Assembly (NCBI GenBank): GCA_027596075.1
Contig: JADGJC010000027.1
Coordinates: 62,282-126,281 of the forward strand
Source of the DNA: Rhizophlyctis rosea
Lineage: Eukaryota > Chytridiomycota > Chytridiomycetes > Rhizophlyctidales > Rhizophlyctidaceae
Direction: 5' to 3'
Length of the DNA stretch: 64,000 nucleotides
Shown here: piece after piece, positions 1 to 14,938 of the stretch
Layout: every line of letters starts with the position of its first letter
How positions within the stretch are numbered: the first letter of the stretch is position 1
Program-made: the position numbers and the translations under genes
Notes under the pieces: generated by a model
Database searches by the model: none
Seen by the model: only the letters and a program-made list of their open reading frames with translations
What the model was told of the DNA's origin: nothing

Positions 1-9
1 GAATAAAAA

Positions 10-300
10 TTATGAGCCGGAGATACCGTGGGCTTGTTGGATAACATGCTGTTCGGAAGCTCCCAGCATGGAAATGACGATTGCCCTCAGTGAAGAGAGC
101 GGCGTCATGTCCTTGCCAAAGGAGCCCGGTAAGAACAAAGAATCGGCAAGAGAGGGAGGGTTGGACTGCTTTTTATGTTTGTTGGGAGTGGTGTGGCGTT
201 GGTGGTGTGGGCGAATGAGGTGTGAGGCTTGGGGTTGTGGTGGGATTTGGGGACTTGTTCGTTGAAACGCGTTTCGACTTTTCCATGCTATTTTTGGCAC
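10..300 (-). CDS. Possible 3' coding exon, unrecognised
   Basis: An open minus-strand frame ends with a stop at 10-12 and reads LADSLFLPGSFGKDM near its middle, a composition that looks coding in its last 50 residues. It has no in-frame ATG, so it would have to be spliced to something upstream, where a second frame begins with an ATG near 283. It would be transcribed divergently from POP5. I do not recognise the product and it may be spurious. Confidence 0.22.
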   Translation of the reverse strand: MPKIAWKSRNAFQRTSPQIPPQPQASHLIRPHHQRHTTPNKHKKQSNPPSLADSLFLPGSFGKDMTPLSSLRAIVISMLGASEQHVIQQAHGISGS

Positions 301-425
301 GTAGGAATTTATTTGCTGCCTTCACGACTGGACAATAGAGAGCAACAAGGCCAGACGAATATACGAATAGAGTACTGTTTCTTGAACACACCGTGCGAGC
401 TACACCTTTTATTAGCCGCCGCGTA

Positions 426-1033
426 ATGGTCCGCTTCAAAAACCGCTACATCCTTATCGAAGTAACCTGGGACGATGGTCGCATCCTCGAATCCCTAGAC
501 GAGCGCGCCATAAAGAAAGCCCTCAAAGAAAGCATAGAAACAAACTTTGGCGACTATGGGGACGGGATCGTGGCGGGGAGTTTGAGTGGTATGTTTGAAG
601 GTTCCAAAAATCACCCAATATCATCCGCCATACCTCGCAATGTGACCGACGCGTTCTTTGTTTACAGTAAAATACTTCAGCCCATTCACAAATGTTGCCA
701 TCCTCCGCGTTGCACGAGACCATCTACAAATGGTCTGGGCCGCAATAACGTTCATAACAAGCATACAGAAACGGTCTTGTATTGTTCGTGTCGTGCACGT
801 TAGTGGAACCATAAGGTCCGTCCAGAAGGTGGCGATTCAACGTGGGAAGGAGGTGTTGTTCGAGTTGGAGAAGCGGGGCGTTTTGAAAGGTGAGATCCAT
901 AGGCGATTTGCTGGGCGATGGATGATTCTGTCAGTTTTGGATGTTGATGCTTTTTCTGTTTCTTTCCGCAGAGGGTCGTTCAGAGCAATTGACATCGCAG
1001 GCGGAAACTGATGTCATGGCTTTGGATTTGTGA
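426..1033 (+). CDS. POP5: Ribonuclease P/MRP subunit POP5
   Basis: Small protein subunit shared by nuclear RNase P (tRNA 5' maturation) and RNase MRP (rRNA processing). The model has three exons, 426-588, 668-889 and 972-1033, all joined at phase 1, giving 148 residues. The N-terminus MVRFKNRYILIEVTW is the family signature, and the second exon carries VKYFSPFTNVAILRVARD and the HVSGTIR segment typical of POP5. The ATG at 426 is chosen because the family begins exactly with MVRFKNRY. The acidic tail matches the length of other POP5 proteins (about 150-170). Function is from family knowledge; the exon joins are read directly. Confidence 0.9.
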
Positions 1034-1422
1034 ATCCGCATGTTGGGTCATCGATGTGTTATACCTTAGATAATGATACCCCAAGCTGTAGATAATAATC
1101 TAGTCCACTCTAGGCGTTTGTAGAAAGATGTTGTTTATTCATAGTCATGTACATATATCCCGCGGATAGAACCACTCATGAACCGCAAAGTTATTTGCCT
1201 GACACAAATCATGCATATTCGGACCGTAGATTGACAATGAGTACACAGGATATATTTCAGTACAAGTTCTGGTAATCTACATGTATATGTTCTCCAACAC
1301 TTCCGGTCCAGCAAAAGTCTCTGCAGGATATCTATATATACCGGGTCCCTGCAGCTATCATGTCTTCCGGGATCCCCCCATGGCACTTTCCTCCGATGCA
1401 ACGATGCTCCTCAGTAACCAAC
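1034..1422. other. Intergenic, convergent POP5 / GPI-protein gene
   Basis: Lies between two genes transcribed towards each other and contains only AT-rich sequence consistent with two 3' ends. No ORF or repeat stands out. Confidence 0.5.
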
Positions 1423-2636
1423 CTACATCGCCATGAACAACCCAGCAATGATAGACCCAGCCAGCGCCAAACCACCCGCAACAGCGTTCATACCCGCCCC
1501 TGATCCAGAACCCTGAGTCGTGCCAGTGCTAGTGGGAGAGCTGGCAGCCGTACCAGTGGTCAAGCTTTGGGTAGTAGTAGTGGTAGTGGCGGTAACGTTC
1601 TCAACGGTAGGAGTGCTGTTCCTGACGAAACCAGTGGCAGCATCCCAGTAACTGAACCCGGACCGGTCGACCATTCCCATGGTGGCGAAGCAACCGGCGG
1701 TGTCGTTCTTCACGTTGCAGGGGTCGCCGAGTTGTTGCTCGCCGTCACAGATACGCATACAGAAGATACCGTCACCGGCTTGTTCGACGTAGTGGACGAG
1801 ACCGGCGTGCTTGGAGGAATCGGTACCGGAGTACGGCTCCTTACCGCAGTTGTTGAATGGGACATCGTCGACTAAATTGAATTGAAATTATGTTACTTCG
1901 CTTGTACCGATATGAAAGAATGCGGGCGACCACAAAGGCGCTTCATCAAACTCACATTGTCCTCCATCGTCATAAGCACCAGGAGCAGATCCAATACAGT
2001 TGATGTTCAACACATTACAGTCCATACGACCGGTGATCTGGATGTACCGCTTTCCGTTGGGGTTGTTGAGATGGTTTTCGACGTGGGCGGCAGTGATACC
2101 TCCCTTGGGCATAGGCTTGCCGCCGGGGGTGGTATAGTTGCCGACACAGAAGGATTGGATGTAACCTTCGGCTTCGACGATACTGGGCTTTTTGCCTTGA
2201 CTGTAGTAAAAGTATTTCTGAAAATGGGCGTGGATTGTAAATAAACAAAATAGCGGCGATATGTCATGTGTGATGGCAGGTACATACCAAGTACGCGTTG
2301 TCGGGGTTGGGGAGGTTGAGGCAGAAGTTCTGTGATGAGGGAATGGAGTGTGAGGAAGAAAGTCATTGGATATTTCACATCTTTGCAAAACCTATGAACA
2401 CTCACCAACTCGTCAGCAATGTAAACCTGCTCGCCGGCGACGGGCCAGGGCTTAGGGGGAGCATTGGGGTCAACGGCACCTCCCAAGTTCCAGTTCTTCA
2501 GCTCACATTCGGTGGCGTTGGGGACACTGCTGGTAGGGATAGCGCTGGCCGGTTGTCCCTTCTGAGTAGGGCTTTGGGCAGCAGCAAGGGGGAGGAGGAC
2601 GGCGACGGACACGAGAGAGAAGGATTTGGTCATCAT
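1423..2636 (-). CDS. Secreted, probably GPI-anchored conserved fungal protein
   Basis: Four exons on the minus strand (2636-2406, 2329-2288, 2217-1956, 1871-1423) join in frame to 327 residues. Residues 1-20 are a clear signal peptide (LVSVAVLLPLAAAQ). The middle holds a conserved-looking domain with paired cysteines, including a GAYDDGGQ motif and the run GRMDCNVLNINC. The C-terminal 70 residues are Ser/Thr-rich and end in a small-residue hydrophobic helix (GGLALAGSIIAGLFMAM), the layout of a GPI attachment signal. The tiny 14-codon second exon (NFCLNLPNPDNAYL) is supported by both splice sites and by phase. I know similar secreted proteins from fungal genomes but no biochemical function; a cell-surface role is inferred from the targeting signals. 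Confidence 0.8.
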
Positions 2637-4187
2637 GATTGGATATGCTTTGATGCTTTTAAGAGGTAAAGTTTAAGTTTTCGATGGAGGTACGGTAAAA
2701 TTGAGGAACAAGCAGGGTGTGGATACCCAAGAGGTCTTAAGAACTAATGAAACAGGCTAGCAAGATCCAATCTGATCTGCAAAGGGAAAGGACGTAATGA
2801 AACTCTAAATCCAATAGAACGTCAGGTGGGAAACTTGTGGTGGATGTTCCATCGTCGTTATTATAAAGAAGTGTGAAATCTTGGAGCGGCTCTCCTCCAA
2901 GCTGCTTGCAAGTTGCGGGCCAGGGCTGACGGCTCACCTCTCATGTTGGCCCAGTTCTTGCCCGCCCAAATCGACCTTGGGGCGATGCCAGTGCCACACC
3001 AAAGATCTGTTGAGACTGTTTCCTCCATCGTCTCTTTGTGACTGATGACCTTTCTTTTTGCCATCAATTCCGAAATGTGGAAGAGTGGCCCCTTCACTGG
3101 TCCGACAAAGGGGCAGCAAGGCTGACCCAGAGACACTCTGCGCGTGTTTAGTCGGCGCCAACCTCCGTATGTCAATCAGCAAATTGATCACACATTGCGG
3201 GGGCTTAGATCTGCCTTGTTACCCTTGTACTCCTTGTTTGTACTTTTATGGCGATATGATGAAATTGAAGAATCCCGTGTGTTCGATGGACGCCAACACC
3301 ACATGGCGCTGGTAGGACAGAGTACAAATTTATCACTGGTCCACGAAGGCCTTCGCTGGACCCAATTGGACCGATTTCGAACGTCTCCCAGAGGGTTGGT
3401 GACCAATGCGACGTTCCTTCCAACGAGCACAAACATCCACGTCCCGGGAAACTGGGAATCTTCCTGTCAAACTCGGCTGTTCATCATTATTTCATTTCGG
3501 ATGTGGCGGTGTGGGTGGAAAGACTGCTTCACATGGTTTTCATTTGATGAAAGTTTCAAGGCAATAACATTGAAGGCACCGAACGCCGAAACCTTATTTT
3601 TCTAAAATGACATTGATGAGGGGCTGCAACATAGCGCCATTGCGACTTCAGAGGTGCTGCGGAGATGGTCAGCAGACCTGATAGCATTTCTGGATGCCTC
3701 CTCATGAGGTCATTCGCACGAATCAGGCTCCATTGCAATCAAGGGAAGAACATCATATCATCCCACACTTGCTACGCTCGAACTAAAGTGTCAATGCATG
3801 TGACATCACAATAGCTATCCCAGCAAAAAAAAATAGCAACGATCGTGGGAGCACTCCAGAGGAATAGTCAGTTTTCGGAAAGGCAACGTAGCTGGAGGAA
3901 GGTTGCATGCCTAGGGAACCCCTCATGCAAAGAGCAATGTCAAGCGAACGATATAACGAAGGGTAAATTGCACAGACACCACAGACGAGGTGTGGTTGGA
4001 AGAGGCAGGTGCAAGCAATATTGATGCGTTCACTGATAGATGAATCGGGATTCAGATATGCCGGCCGTCGTGCACCAATGGAATTCAGCCATTTACAATT
4101 TGAGCAAGTATACGAGTTTACGCAGAACAGAACGCAGGCAGCACCATACTACTCCCCACCAAAACACAAAACGTATCTTTAGAGTCA
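2637..4187. other. Intergenic, no supported gene
   Basis: A 1.55 kb stretch with several open frames of 60-150 codons on both strands. The longest, 3144-3605 on the plus strand, starts at GTG, has no coding-like composition and no recognisable domain. It may hold promoters for the flanking minus-strand genes. I see no repeat or RNA gene. Confidence 0.5.
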
Positions 4188-4851
4188 TCACACCCCCTCC
4201 TCAGCCTTCTTCTTCTTCCGCGCCTCCTCATAATTCCACCATTGCCTGCGATCGCGCATAGATTCACACCCAATATATCAGCACAACGGTTGATACTTTT
4301 ATTTGATGGATGAGATGACAGGTTTTTGGACTAACTTGATCTGATCTGCCGTCTTGCCCATCACCGCATTGAAATCATCAGCAATCTTCTGCCAATTTTT
4401 GGCGCCGTGTTGAGTAACAAGCTCCCGTGCAAGAACTTTGTCGTCTTCGGTCCAGCCTGTTTTGCGTTTCTTTGGGAGTGTGGAGGAAGATTGCGGATCC
4501 TGGATTGAAAGATTTGTATTGTTTACTTTTGATGTTCTTCGATGTCACCCATCAGAAAGCCAAAAATCGTTCTTTTTGAGCCCTCATCGCTCAGAATACA
4601 ATGGGATTCTCACAGTCATTCGCAAAAGATTTTTGATGACCAAAGTTCAACCACACTTTGAATCAGACCTTTGCACATCCAACTCCCGCCTTTGCCTTCT
4701 CCTTCTTGCTCTTTCGACCACCACCTCTCACAACTCCATCCGTCTTCTTTGTGTCGACGGCCGGCGAAAGACTTTGATCCGTGGCGCCTTCCGTGGAGGT
4801 GAGGTCGGACTCTTCCGCTGTAGTTTTGTTGGTGCTGCGTTTGGAAGGCAT
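4188..4851 (-). CDS. Small SANT/Myb-like domain protein
   Basis: Three exons (4851-4669, 4499-4336, 4245-4188) give 134 residues with all phases consistent. Residues 1-75 are polar and rich in Ser, Thr and Lys, with basic nuclear-localisation-like stretches (GGGRKSKKEKAK and KKRKTG). Residues from about 76 form one SANT/Myb repeat: WTEDDKVLARELVTQHG, then KNWQKIADDF and QIKQWWNYEEARKKKK, with the three regularly spaced Trp positions of the fold. A nuclear DNA- or histone-binding role follows from the fold. The single repeat and tiny size do not allow assignment to a named factor. None of the single frames shows the whole domain; it appears only after splicing, in particular the last 19 codons. 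Confidence 0.7.
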
Positions 4852-5424
4852 GGATAGTTGTGCTTTCAGTTGGTGTAGTTTTAGTATGTTTGTGCTTCTT
4901 TGATGTTGGTTTGTGGTGGTTGTAGTATGTTTGAGGCGGTCTAAGTGGGAAGTTATGAACAACAAGTGTGAGAAGTTTTACAGGTGAAACAAACTGCGCA
5001 CATACATTCGTCAAGTTGGCTGGCTCAAAGTACTCAAAGACGGTGGCGCATAGTCAATGTGAATTGGTCATATGCTTGATGACGACATGTCTGAAACACG
5101 GTTCACCTATCTGTGCAATGCGCATGTTGAGGCGCGGTACCACCGGCAATGAGTTCAAACCATGCAGCCTTTGGAAAGCATCACACAACCATGCCTCCAA
5201 GCGCGTCAGCTGATTTCCGAACCTTCACCACTTCCTCATTGAATAGATGAAACACAATCCCCAGACCGAAGATACGGCAACAAACAAAATTGGAAAATGA
5301 AGCATTATTGATTATGAGAAGATTATTGCATGCATTACAGATAAAGTGAGCCCATTCTACGTCATCCCTAGCTAATCTATACTGATCCGTTTGACTGAGT
5401 GTATCGTTTGGATCTTTCTTTTGT
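4852..5424. other. Intergenic, nothing recognised
   Basis: Both flanking genes are on the minus strand, so this holds the SANT gene promoter and the 3' end of the kinase-fusion gene. No further ORF or repeat is supported. Confidence 0.45.
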
Positions 5425-8373
<2,949 letters not shown>

Positions 8374-8916
8374 GGTTTGGAATTGTAGTACTGGTTGTGA
8401 CGGGGGGGAAAACAAAGTTGAGCGTAGCGGTGGGTTGACTTGCTGAATGATCAATTTGAAGTGAGTGCGAAGAGTTTCTGTCTGTCTATGGCAGCGGACA
8501 GAAAGGTAAAGATGCGGTGGTGGTTTATCAGTGTTGTATTTTCAAGGGGCAAACTTATAAGGAAGGTTCCATGGCAAGGGCGAAGCAGCTGAAAGACGAG
8601 TATGAAGAGATCGCATGGACTGGATAATGGTGAATGCAAGCTTGCTTTCAAAGTTGACGGAGACACGGGCTACGCAGCTGCTGCTGGGACCTGATTCCGA
8701 TTTTTCAGATCCATGGTGCTAAATGCAAGCCGATGAAGACCCTTAGTCGCGTCATCTCATCGAATACAGGGTTTGACCAATCATGGCACGATAAGCCACA
8801 TGAACATCCCCACACATTATCATCGGTTTGTATCGATCAAGGCCGACTATGGTACAAGATCTATATATACAGGAAGGGACAACTTTCGATGAAACCATGG
8901 GCCTGTGGCTGCATTT
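8374..8916. other. Intergenic, 3' of VPS28 / promoter of kinase fusion
   Basis: About 540 bp between two minus-strand genes. The part next to 8373 should contain the promoter of the kinase-fusion gene. No ORF, repeat or RNA gene is supported. Confidence 0.4.
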
Positions 8917-10066
8917 TCACTTACTCAATGCCCGATGGAACTCGGTATGTGCGCTAAATTAAGGCACGTCAAGACAAGGGTCGAAACCAAGGATACCACA
9001 AATATCCGCCGATGGGTCCTCACCTTTCCAAGTCAAATAACAGCTGTCTCACTTGATCCTGATTTATTTCGTCAGATGCCCTGCGCAGGAACAGGTTTAG
9101 TTTGCAAGCCTGTCAACAGTCTTCCACATTACGTACTTCATCTTATTCAGTGTGATTAACCTGGATCGACAGGTTAGTTTACATGCTCGAACGGCGAACT
9201 TGCAAGTTGAAGGGATAACGAACTAACCAATCCCTAATCTTCGCTTTGCCCTCATAATCTGGTGGCAATCCCGAAACTTTATTTATGCTTTGGATGAGAT
9301 CACCCAGCTGAGGGTGGATTTGATCTTTGGCAACCAGATTCAACTTCAGAGAATCCATCAGCGTGATGAACAGCTGATAGATGAAACCAATGTTTGAGTT
9401 GCGGGATCATCAGTAATGGATTGAACTTGCGTACGCACCTGTACTGTTTCTGCAATGTATTTCGCAGATCCTCCCATCGTACTTGTATCTGTGGTTGCAT
9501 GTTCTACCGTAGCGGGCACGCCTATTTCTAAAAGACGCTTCGTTGCTGCCGGGCAGCTAAGCTGCATCATATGCAACTTGAGTGCATCATTCACCAATTG
9601 CGAAGATGCTCACAACTCAGTGTGCCCTGAGCCAACCTTGTATTCCCTCATAAACGCTTGCACATCAGGCACTGAATCGTTCACCAAGTTGAGAGCCGTT
9701 TTGAATTGAGCTATCAGTTTCAGACAGGCTGGGGTATATCTGCATATGAAGAGCATTTAGCAGGTAAAAGGCAGAGTGGTCTGAAACAGGCGGTCACTCA
9801 CTCTTGGGCACTGACAGTATCACGGATGTAAGCCCGCTCTAGGTGTTCTGTTGCCACAATAATGCTGTATAAATCCGCCAAGTTGTCATAGTGTTCGCGT
9901 TCCTTATTATTTGTATATAGTCGAACTTCCTAAGGAAATGTCAAGAAAGGGAAAACATGGCTGAAGATAAGTCGACTCTCCTAACCTGGTCCAAAGAACC
10001 TTCAGACTGCTTCGGAGTGGGACTTGGAGCGTATGGAGAGTATGACGTCGTGAAATGCGACTGCAT
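8917..10066 (-). CDS. VPS28: ESCRT-I subunit VPS28
   Basis: Component of the endosomal ESCRT-I complex that sorts ubiquitinated membrane proteins into multivesicular bodies. Eight exons (10066-9986, 9929-9802, 9739-9637, 9561-9439, 9373-9228, 9160-9137, 9080-9024, 8953-8917) total 699 nt, 232 residues, close to the usual length. The N-terminal core-binding domain reads EVRLYTNNKEREHYDNLADL and RAYIRDTVSAQEYTPAC; then comes YKLSCPAATKRL. The C-terminal four-helix domain reads LFITLMDSLKLNLVAKDQIHP and LPPDYEGKAK, ending RQLLFDLESAHTEFHRALSK. Exons 6 and 8 are only 24 and 37 nt long, and both are confirmed by phase and by the family pattern. Confidence 0.92.
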
Positions 10067-10359
10067 GGCTCACGGTGATATGAGAAGAAGATGATAGTGT
10101 GAACGTGGTGTGGGAAGATGGAAGTTGGTTGTGAGAAGAGAAAGTGTCAGCAATGCGATGAGCACTTGACCAGGGCACGAGTCTGGGACCCAGGGCGGGG
10201 CTCGCGGACCTCCGACGATTCTAAGCCACAGCATCATCAACCAATTTTGAAGATGGGATTGAGATGGGATGCTATTTTTGCACCCACTTCAACTCACTTT
10301 TAGTACTGCATCTTCCCACGCAACCACGCGCTCTACACTCATCCCTACTCCAAGTTGCA

Positions 10360-13300
10360 ATGAAAGTCGTCGCGCTCATCAGGCAAGCGTACTTCTGTTA
10401 TCCGAATGCACTGGTTCTGACCACCTATTGCAAACAGCGGCGGTAAGGACAGCTGCTTCAACATGATGCACTGTGTCGCAAACGGTCACGAAATCGTTGC
10501 CTTGGCCAACTTGAAACCACCAGAAGAGAGCGGCAAAGGTCTCTTGTCGTCTATTGAACAAATTCTGACACCTTTATTGAAAGTTTGGGTCAGATGAATT
10601 GGACAGTTACATGTACCAAACGGTCGGCCACGATGCAATAGGCTTTTATGCGGATTGCATGGCGTTGCCGCTGTTTCGACGAGCTATCAACGGATCCTCG
10701 GCTGCTCAAGGAGCCGACTACGTTCCCACCGTGGGCGACGAGGTGGAAGATCTGTTCCTGCTGTTGTCGGAAGTGAAAGTGAGTAGGATAAAGCTGTTGC
10801 CAGAAACAGTGAATGGGCACAGAGTAAGCTACGCCCATGCAGTCCCAAATCCCTTCGATAGAAGCTGTAGCCACGGGTGCAATTCTATCCAATTACCAGC
10901 GTGTGCGTGTTGAGAATGTGTGAGTCCAGATTAGTTTCAGAACAGACAGTGTACATATGTTATCCGGAATATAATACGGCTCTTCTCGTAACTTTTAGAT
11001 GCGCCCGTCTCGGCTTGAAGTCATTAGCGTATCTATGGCGTCGTGATCAAACAGAGTTGATGCGTGAAATGATTGAGTCGGGGCTGCAAGCTATCCTCAT
11101 CAAAGTAGCCGCGTTGGGTGAGGCTTGACGGAACGCAATTCATCTATCATCTCAACCATGCTTGATGCTGTTCATCAGGTTTGAAAGAGATCCATCTGGG
11201 CAAGTCCCTTGGTCAAATGTATCCACACTTACTGAAAATGGTAAGCACGCTCATCATATCTGTCCGATTGAGCTTGCTGACCTGTGCTCAGCATGACCAA
11301 TATGGAGCCCACGTCTGCGGTGAAGGCGGTGAATTCGAAACTCTTACACTGGACTGCCCCATCTTTGTCAAGCGCATTGTCATGTAAGATTAAAGCATCG
11401 CTTCTCTCATGCTTAGTAACAGGGTCCTGACATCGGTCCACCCATAAGAGACGAAGTCAAACGTGTGCTCCATTCGGACGACGCCTTTGCCCCTGTCGCA
11501 TACCTGAACGTCACAAAGGCTCATGTGGAGGATAAAGACCCAGACAACACATGTCGTGACCCGACGACTTTGAGAGAGCGCTTGGATTTCGATGGAATTT
11601 TTGGGGATTCAATAGTATCAGGACTGGATGTGGGTTTTTCACGCACAATCACGTCTGCTGGACCATTCTGACAGGTAGTTGATCAGCTATCCGTACGAAC
11701 GAATGAAGGATCTTTGAGGAAAATTTCCATGGCAAACGCGTCTACATCACCAACAGGTTGATTGCATGAAGATTCGATGACTGGTGTGGAGACAATGGCT
11801 GATGAGATTTCAGCACGGCCCTCTCAATGTCGCTACAACACCCCCTTTTTCGTCATGAGCGGTGCGACTTTGCATGACACGACATCGAATGAAGGCGATT
11901 TGACGTTGGAAGAGGAAGTGCATGCTGTGATGGAGTTCGTTCAAGGTACGTAGCTTCATGCCCCACATATGAAACAGCAAGTCTAAGCGCATCCCCCCAC
12001 ACCGACCATAGGCAATCTAGAGCGGCATGGGCTCAATTGGACCCACGTAACGTTGATGCACGTCTATGTTGCCGACATGTCGAACTTTGCACGGGTCAAT
12101 GAAGCATATGGAAAATATTTTGGGTTGAATCCGCCACCTAGGTATATCTATTGACGGATTCTGTTGCGTTGAAGTGCGAAGACGTCTCTAAAACCATTTT
12201 TTAGGGTAACAGTCGAGATTCCCTTGCAGAAATCCACCAGGATCCAAATCGACTGTATGGCCTTCAAGCCGCCGACGCTAAAGTGGGAAAAGGAAACGAT
12301 GCATGTGCAGAGTGTTTCGTATTGGGCGTGAGTAGGGTATAGTTGCGATCCTTTCCCCATCCCTTTCGCACTTATGTTGAACGGGACCTCTCCTTTCCCT
12401 TTAGGCCAGCGAATATCGGGTATGTGTACCGCAAAGTGCGTCAATTCCGCCTTCAACGACTCACTTGAACACCCATCACAGACCATACAGCCAAGCAGTC
12501 CTCGTAGCCGATCATGCTTACACTGCAGGCATGATTGGTCTTGTCCCTCATTCAATGGATCTTCCACCTGCAGAGAACGACGTCATGTCACTAATAGCGG
12601 AAATTTCCCAATCGCTGAAAAGCCTTGCAGCAGTCGTGGACGCCATCAAATTGGATTTGAAAAGAGACGCGGCGGGGTGTGTTTGTTATGTTTCTGATGG
12701 GGAGTGGGTGGGAGTTGCGCGGATGGGGTGGGAGGGTGTTTTGGAGGTGAGCTGCATTGGAAGTTCTTTCGCTGGACATGCAAGAGTTGGATTGACAAAA
12801 TGATTGATGTCTTCATCCTACAGGAAAGGAAGATCCCGATATGTTTTGTGGTCGTTCCGAGATTGCCTAGAGATGCGAAAGTGGAGTGGCAGGTTGTATT
12901 TCAGAATCCGGGGACCTTGTGGGCGAGGAAAGGGAGGGGTGAGGACGACGACAATGATGATGATGATGATGATGGGAATGGAGAGGATGGGGAGGAGGTT
13001 TGGGAAGGTGAGATTTCTGGGAGACCCAACCGTCGGAAAGTGGGATGTGTATGCTGATATCCCGTCGGCATTAGTGGACAAGGAAGTCGGCGGTGCGCAT
13101 TGCCGCGTGAGTGGATGGACCAGGGGTGGATTGGCGACATTGGTTGGGGAAGTTGATATGCCAGGTACATTGGCACATTCTTGTGACGTTCTTGAAAGTC
13201 AGAAATCAACCACTTCCAACAGGGGAGCTTGAAGCAGGAACAGTAACACAATCGGCAATGGATCTTTGGTCCTTGCTGCGAGATTCCTTGTCGCGGGCAC

Positions 13301-13565
13301 ATGCTGCTGACAGAAACATACATTGGCAGGCCGCATTGTCTGCTCGCGCTTTTGTTCACAAAACCCTCCTGAATTGGGTGCAGGATGGTAAGCACGTGCT
13401 TCTGGTTCTCTCCCTGCACCAACAGGTTTAATCCATCCCCTTGCTGTAAATACAGGTCTTCCACAACCAAATGACCCGTCCGAACCACCCATAACTCTGG
13501 TCCCCGTCGACGCCCTACCAGGAGACACCATAATGTCCGTCATGGTGTACGTCAGCAGTCCGTAA
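10360..13565 (+). CDS. DPH6: Diphthine--ammonia ligase with RidA-like C-terminus
   Basis: Catalyses the final amidation of diphthine on elongation factor 2. Eighteen exons close in frame to 711 residues, near the size of yeast Dph6. The N-terminal ATP-pyrophosphatase domain has the PP-loop SGGKDS near residue 8, then DELDSYMYQTVGH, SNYQRVRVENV, LAYLWRRDQ and VCGEGGEFETLTLDCP. The C-terminal half carries two RidA/YjgF-like segments (LNWTHVTLMHVYVADMSNFA and YWAPANIGPYSQA), as in fungal Dph6. Exon 14 is followed by an Asp-rich loop encoded by GAT repeats near 12955-12974. The first intron (10383-10437) starts with GC rather than GT and splits the PP-loop serine codon. The gene ends 78 bp from the V-ATPase D stop, on the opposite strand. 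Confidence 0.93.
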
Positions 13566-13643
13566 ACCGGTCTTCGTATTTTGGAGTTCGTGTATACACA
13601 AATGAAAGACGATATAGATGGTGAATATGGTGAATATGGTGAA

Positions 13644-14862
13644 TCAGAAAATAATGTCTGGATCCTGCTCGTATTCACTGAGCATGTTACTGGCCCCTCC
13701 TTCGGCGGCAGCGATGCCGGCCGCTTCCATTTCGGCTAGTTGAAGGAGATCTATGTTAGCTAATCCGTCCTGGACGTTATGTAGTTTTGCATTTTGGACG
13801 GAAGATGACTTTCAGTACCTTTCTCCTTTGCAACTCTCTCGTTCTCCACTGCCATACGCTCCTTCTTCTTTCCCTGCACTTTCTTGAGTCTTTCACAAAA
13901 ACGGTCTTAATGAAATGTGTACGGGTTCCGTTTACTGCATGAATTAATCGTACCGGAAGAACTCCTCTCGATCCGCCTCGTCCAATTCTGCCGTGATGAA
14001 TTTGATGGTGTTTTCGATTTTAGGAATGATGACGTGCTCGATGGCATTCACGCGACGATTCGTGACTTTGATTACTTCGTCCAAGATGACGAATGCCGTC
14101 TGGGTTGCAGGTTTCAGCGCTTTGGCGCACTCTCAGGATAGTCCACGTGTTTCATCACCTGCAACGACGCCAGCTCCACAAGGACTTCTATCGCCTTTCG
14201 ATATGTGTCTCGGCATTTTGTGATTTGCTGACCTCCTCTTCCCAAACCCGTCAATTCAAACGCTATTGAAAATGTTAGATAATAGAACGTTTACCAGGGT
14301 GCACATGAGCATTTTTTGGTTCGCACCATTTTGACCGTCGATGACTAAATCGAATGCAGGTAATTGAACACCGGACACATTTTCCTGCTTTGCTTTCACT
14401 TTGAGTTGTGCAGTCTTGACACTTTCCCGTACTTGGTATCTAGCGAGAATATGGTCAAAGTTGCGAAAGGCAGCAGCCAAACCAACACGGACGCCTTTGA
14501 GCTTACCCAATATCACCAGCACTATACTTCACTTCCGCGTACGAGAAGTTCGCAACTTGCATTATTTTCCCCATCTTCCTCTTTGCCTATTGCGGGAACT
14601 ATTCAACACTGAGCTTGCTGTGAGTGTGCCACACACAGACGCACGTCATCAATCTTCTTCACAATTTCTCTAAAGCGCCGTGTAAGAGCCTCACTTTTCC
14701 GCTTCAGTAAAGAGTGACCGGTATGCGCGCCTTTTAGCCGGTTCTTCATCGTCGTCAGAGCCCTGGGAAAAAAAAGACGTCAGGCAGTCTGAAGAACGTC
14801 CCGCACAAGCGAACCTACATTCGCGTGGGGAAGATGTTGAAGCGTGTAGAGGTTCCACTCAT
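13644..14862 (-). CDS. VMA8: V-type proton ATPase subunit D
   Basis: Central-stalk subunit of the V1 sector, coupling ATP hydrolysis to proton pumping at the vacuole and endosomes. Eight exons (14862-14819, 14762-14645, 14586-14507, 14439-14327, 14262-14159, 14099-13954, 13889-13819, 13750-13644) give 260 residues, the normal length. Signature segments are [57 protein letters not shown] and [16 protein letters not shown], and the end is DPDIIF. The ATG at 14862 gives [15 protein letters not shown], the expected N-terminus. Every intron phase is consistent. Confidence 0.94.
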
Positions 14863-14938
14863 CGTTGCGGCGTCCTTCTGTTCAGTAACCGAGTCGGTAG
14901 ACGATGGTCTCAGACAAAAGTCCTGTTGGTATTCCTGA

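Noticed and set aside
3144..3605. 153-codon plus-strand ORF
   Set aside because: Starts at GTG, has irregular composition and no domain.
12955..12974. GAT trinucleotide run as a microsatellite feature
   Set aside because: It is coding, giving an Asp loop in DPH6, and is too short to be notable on its own.
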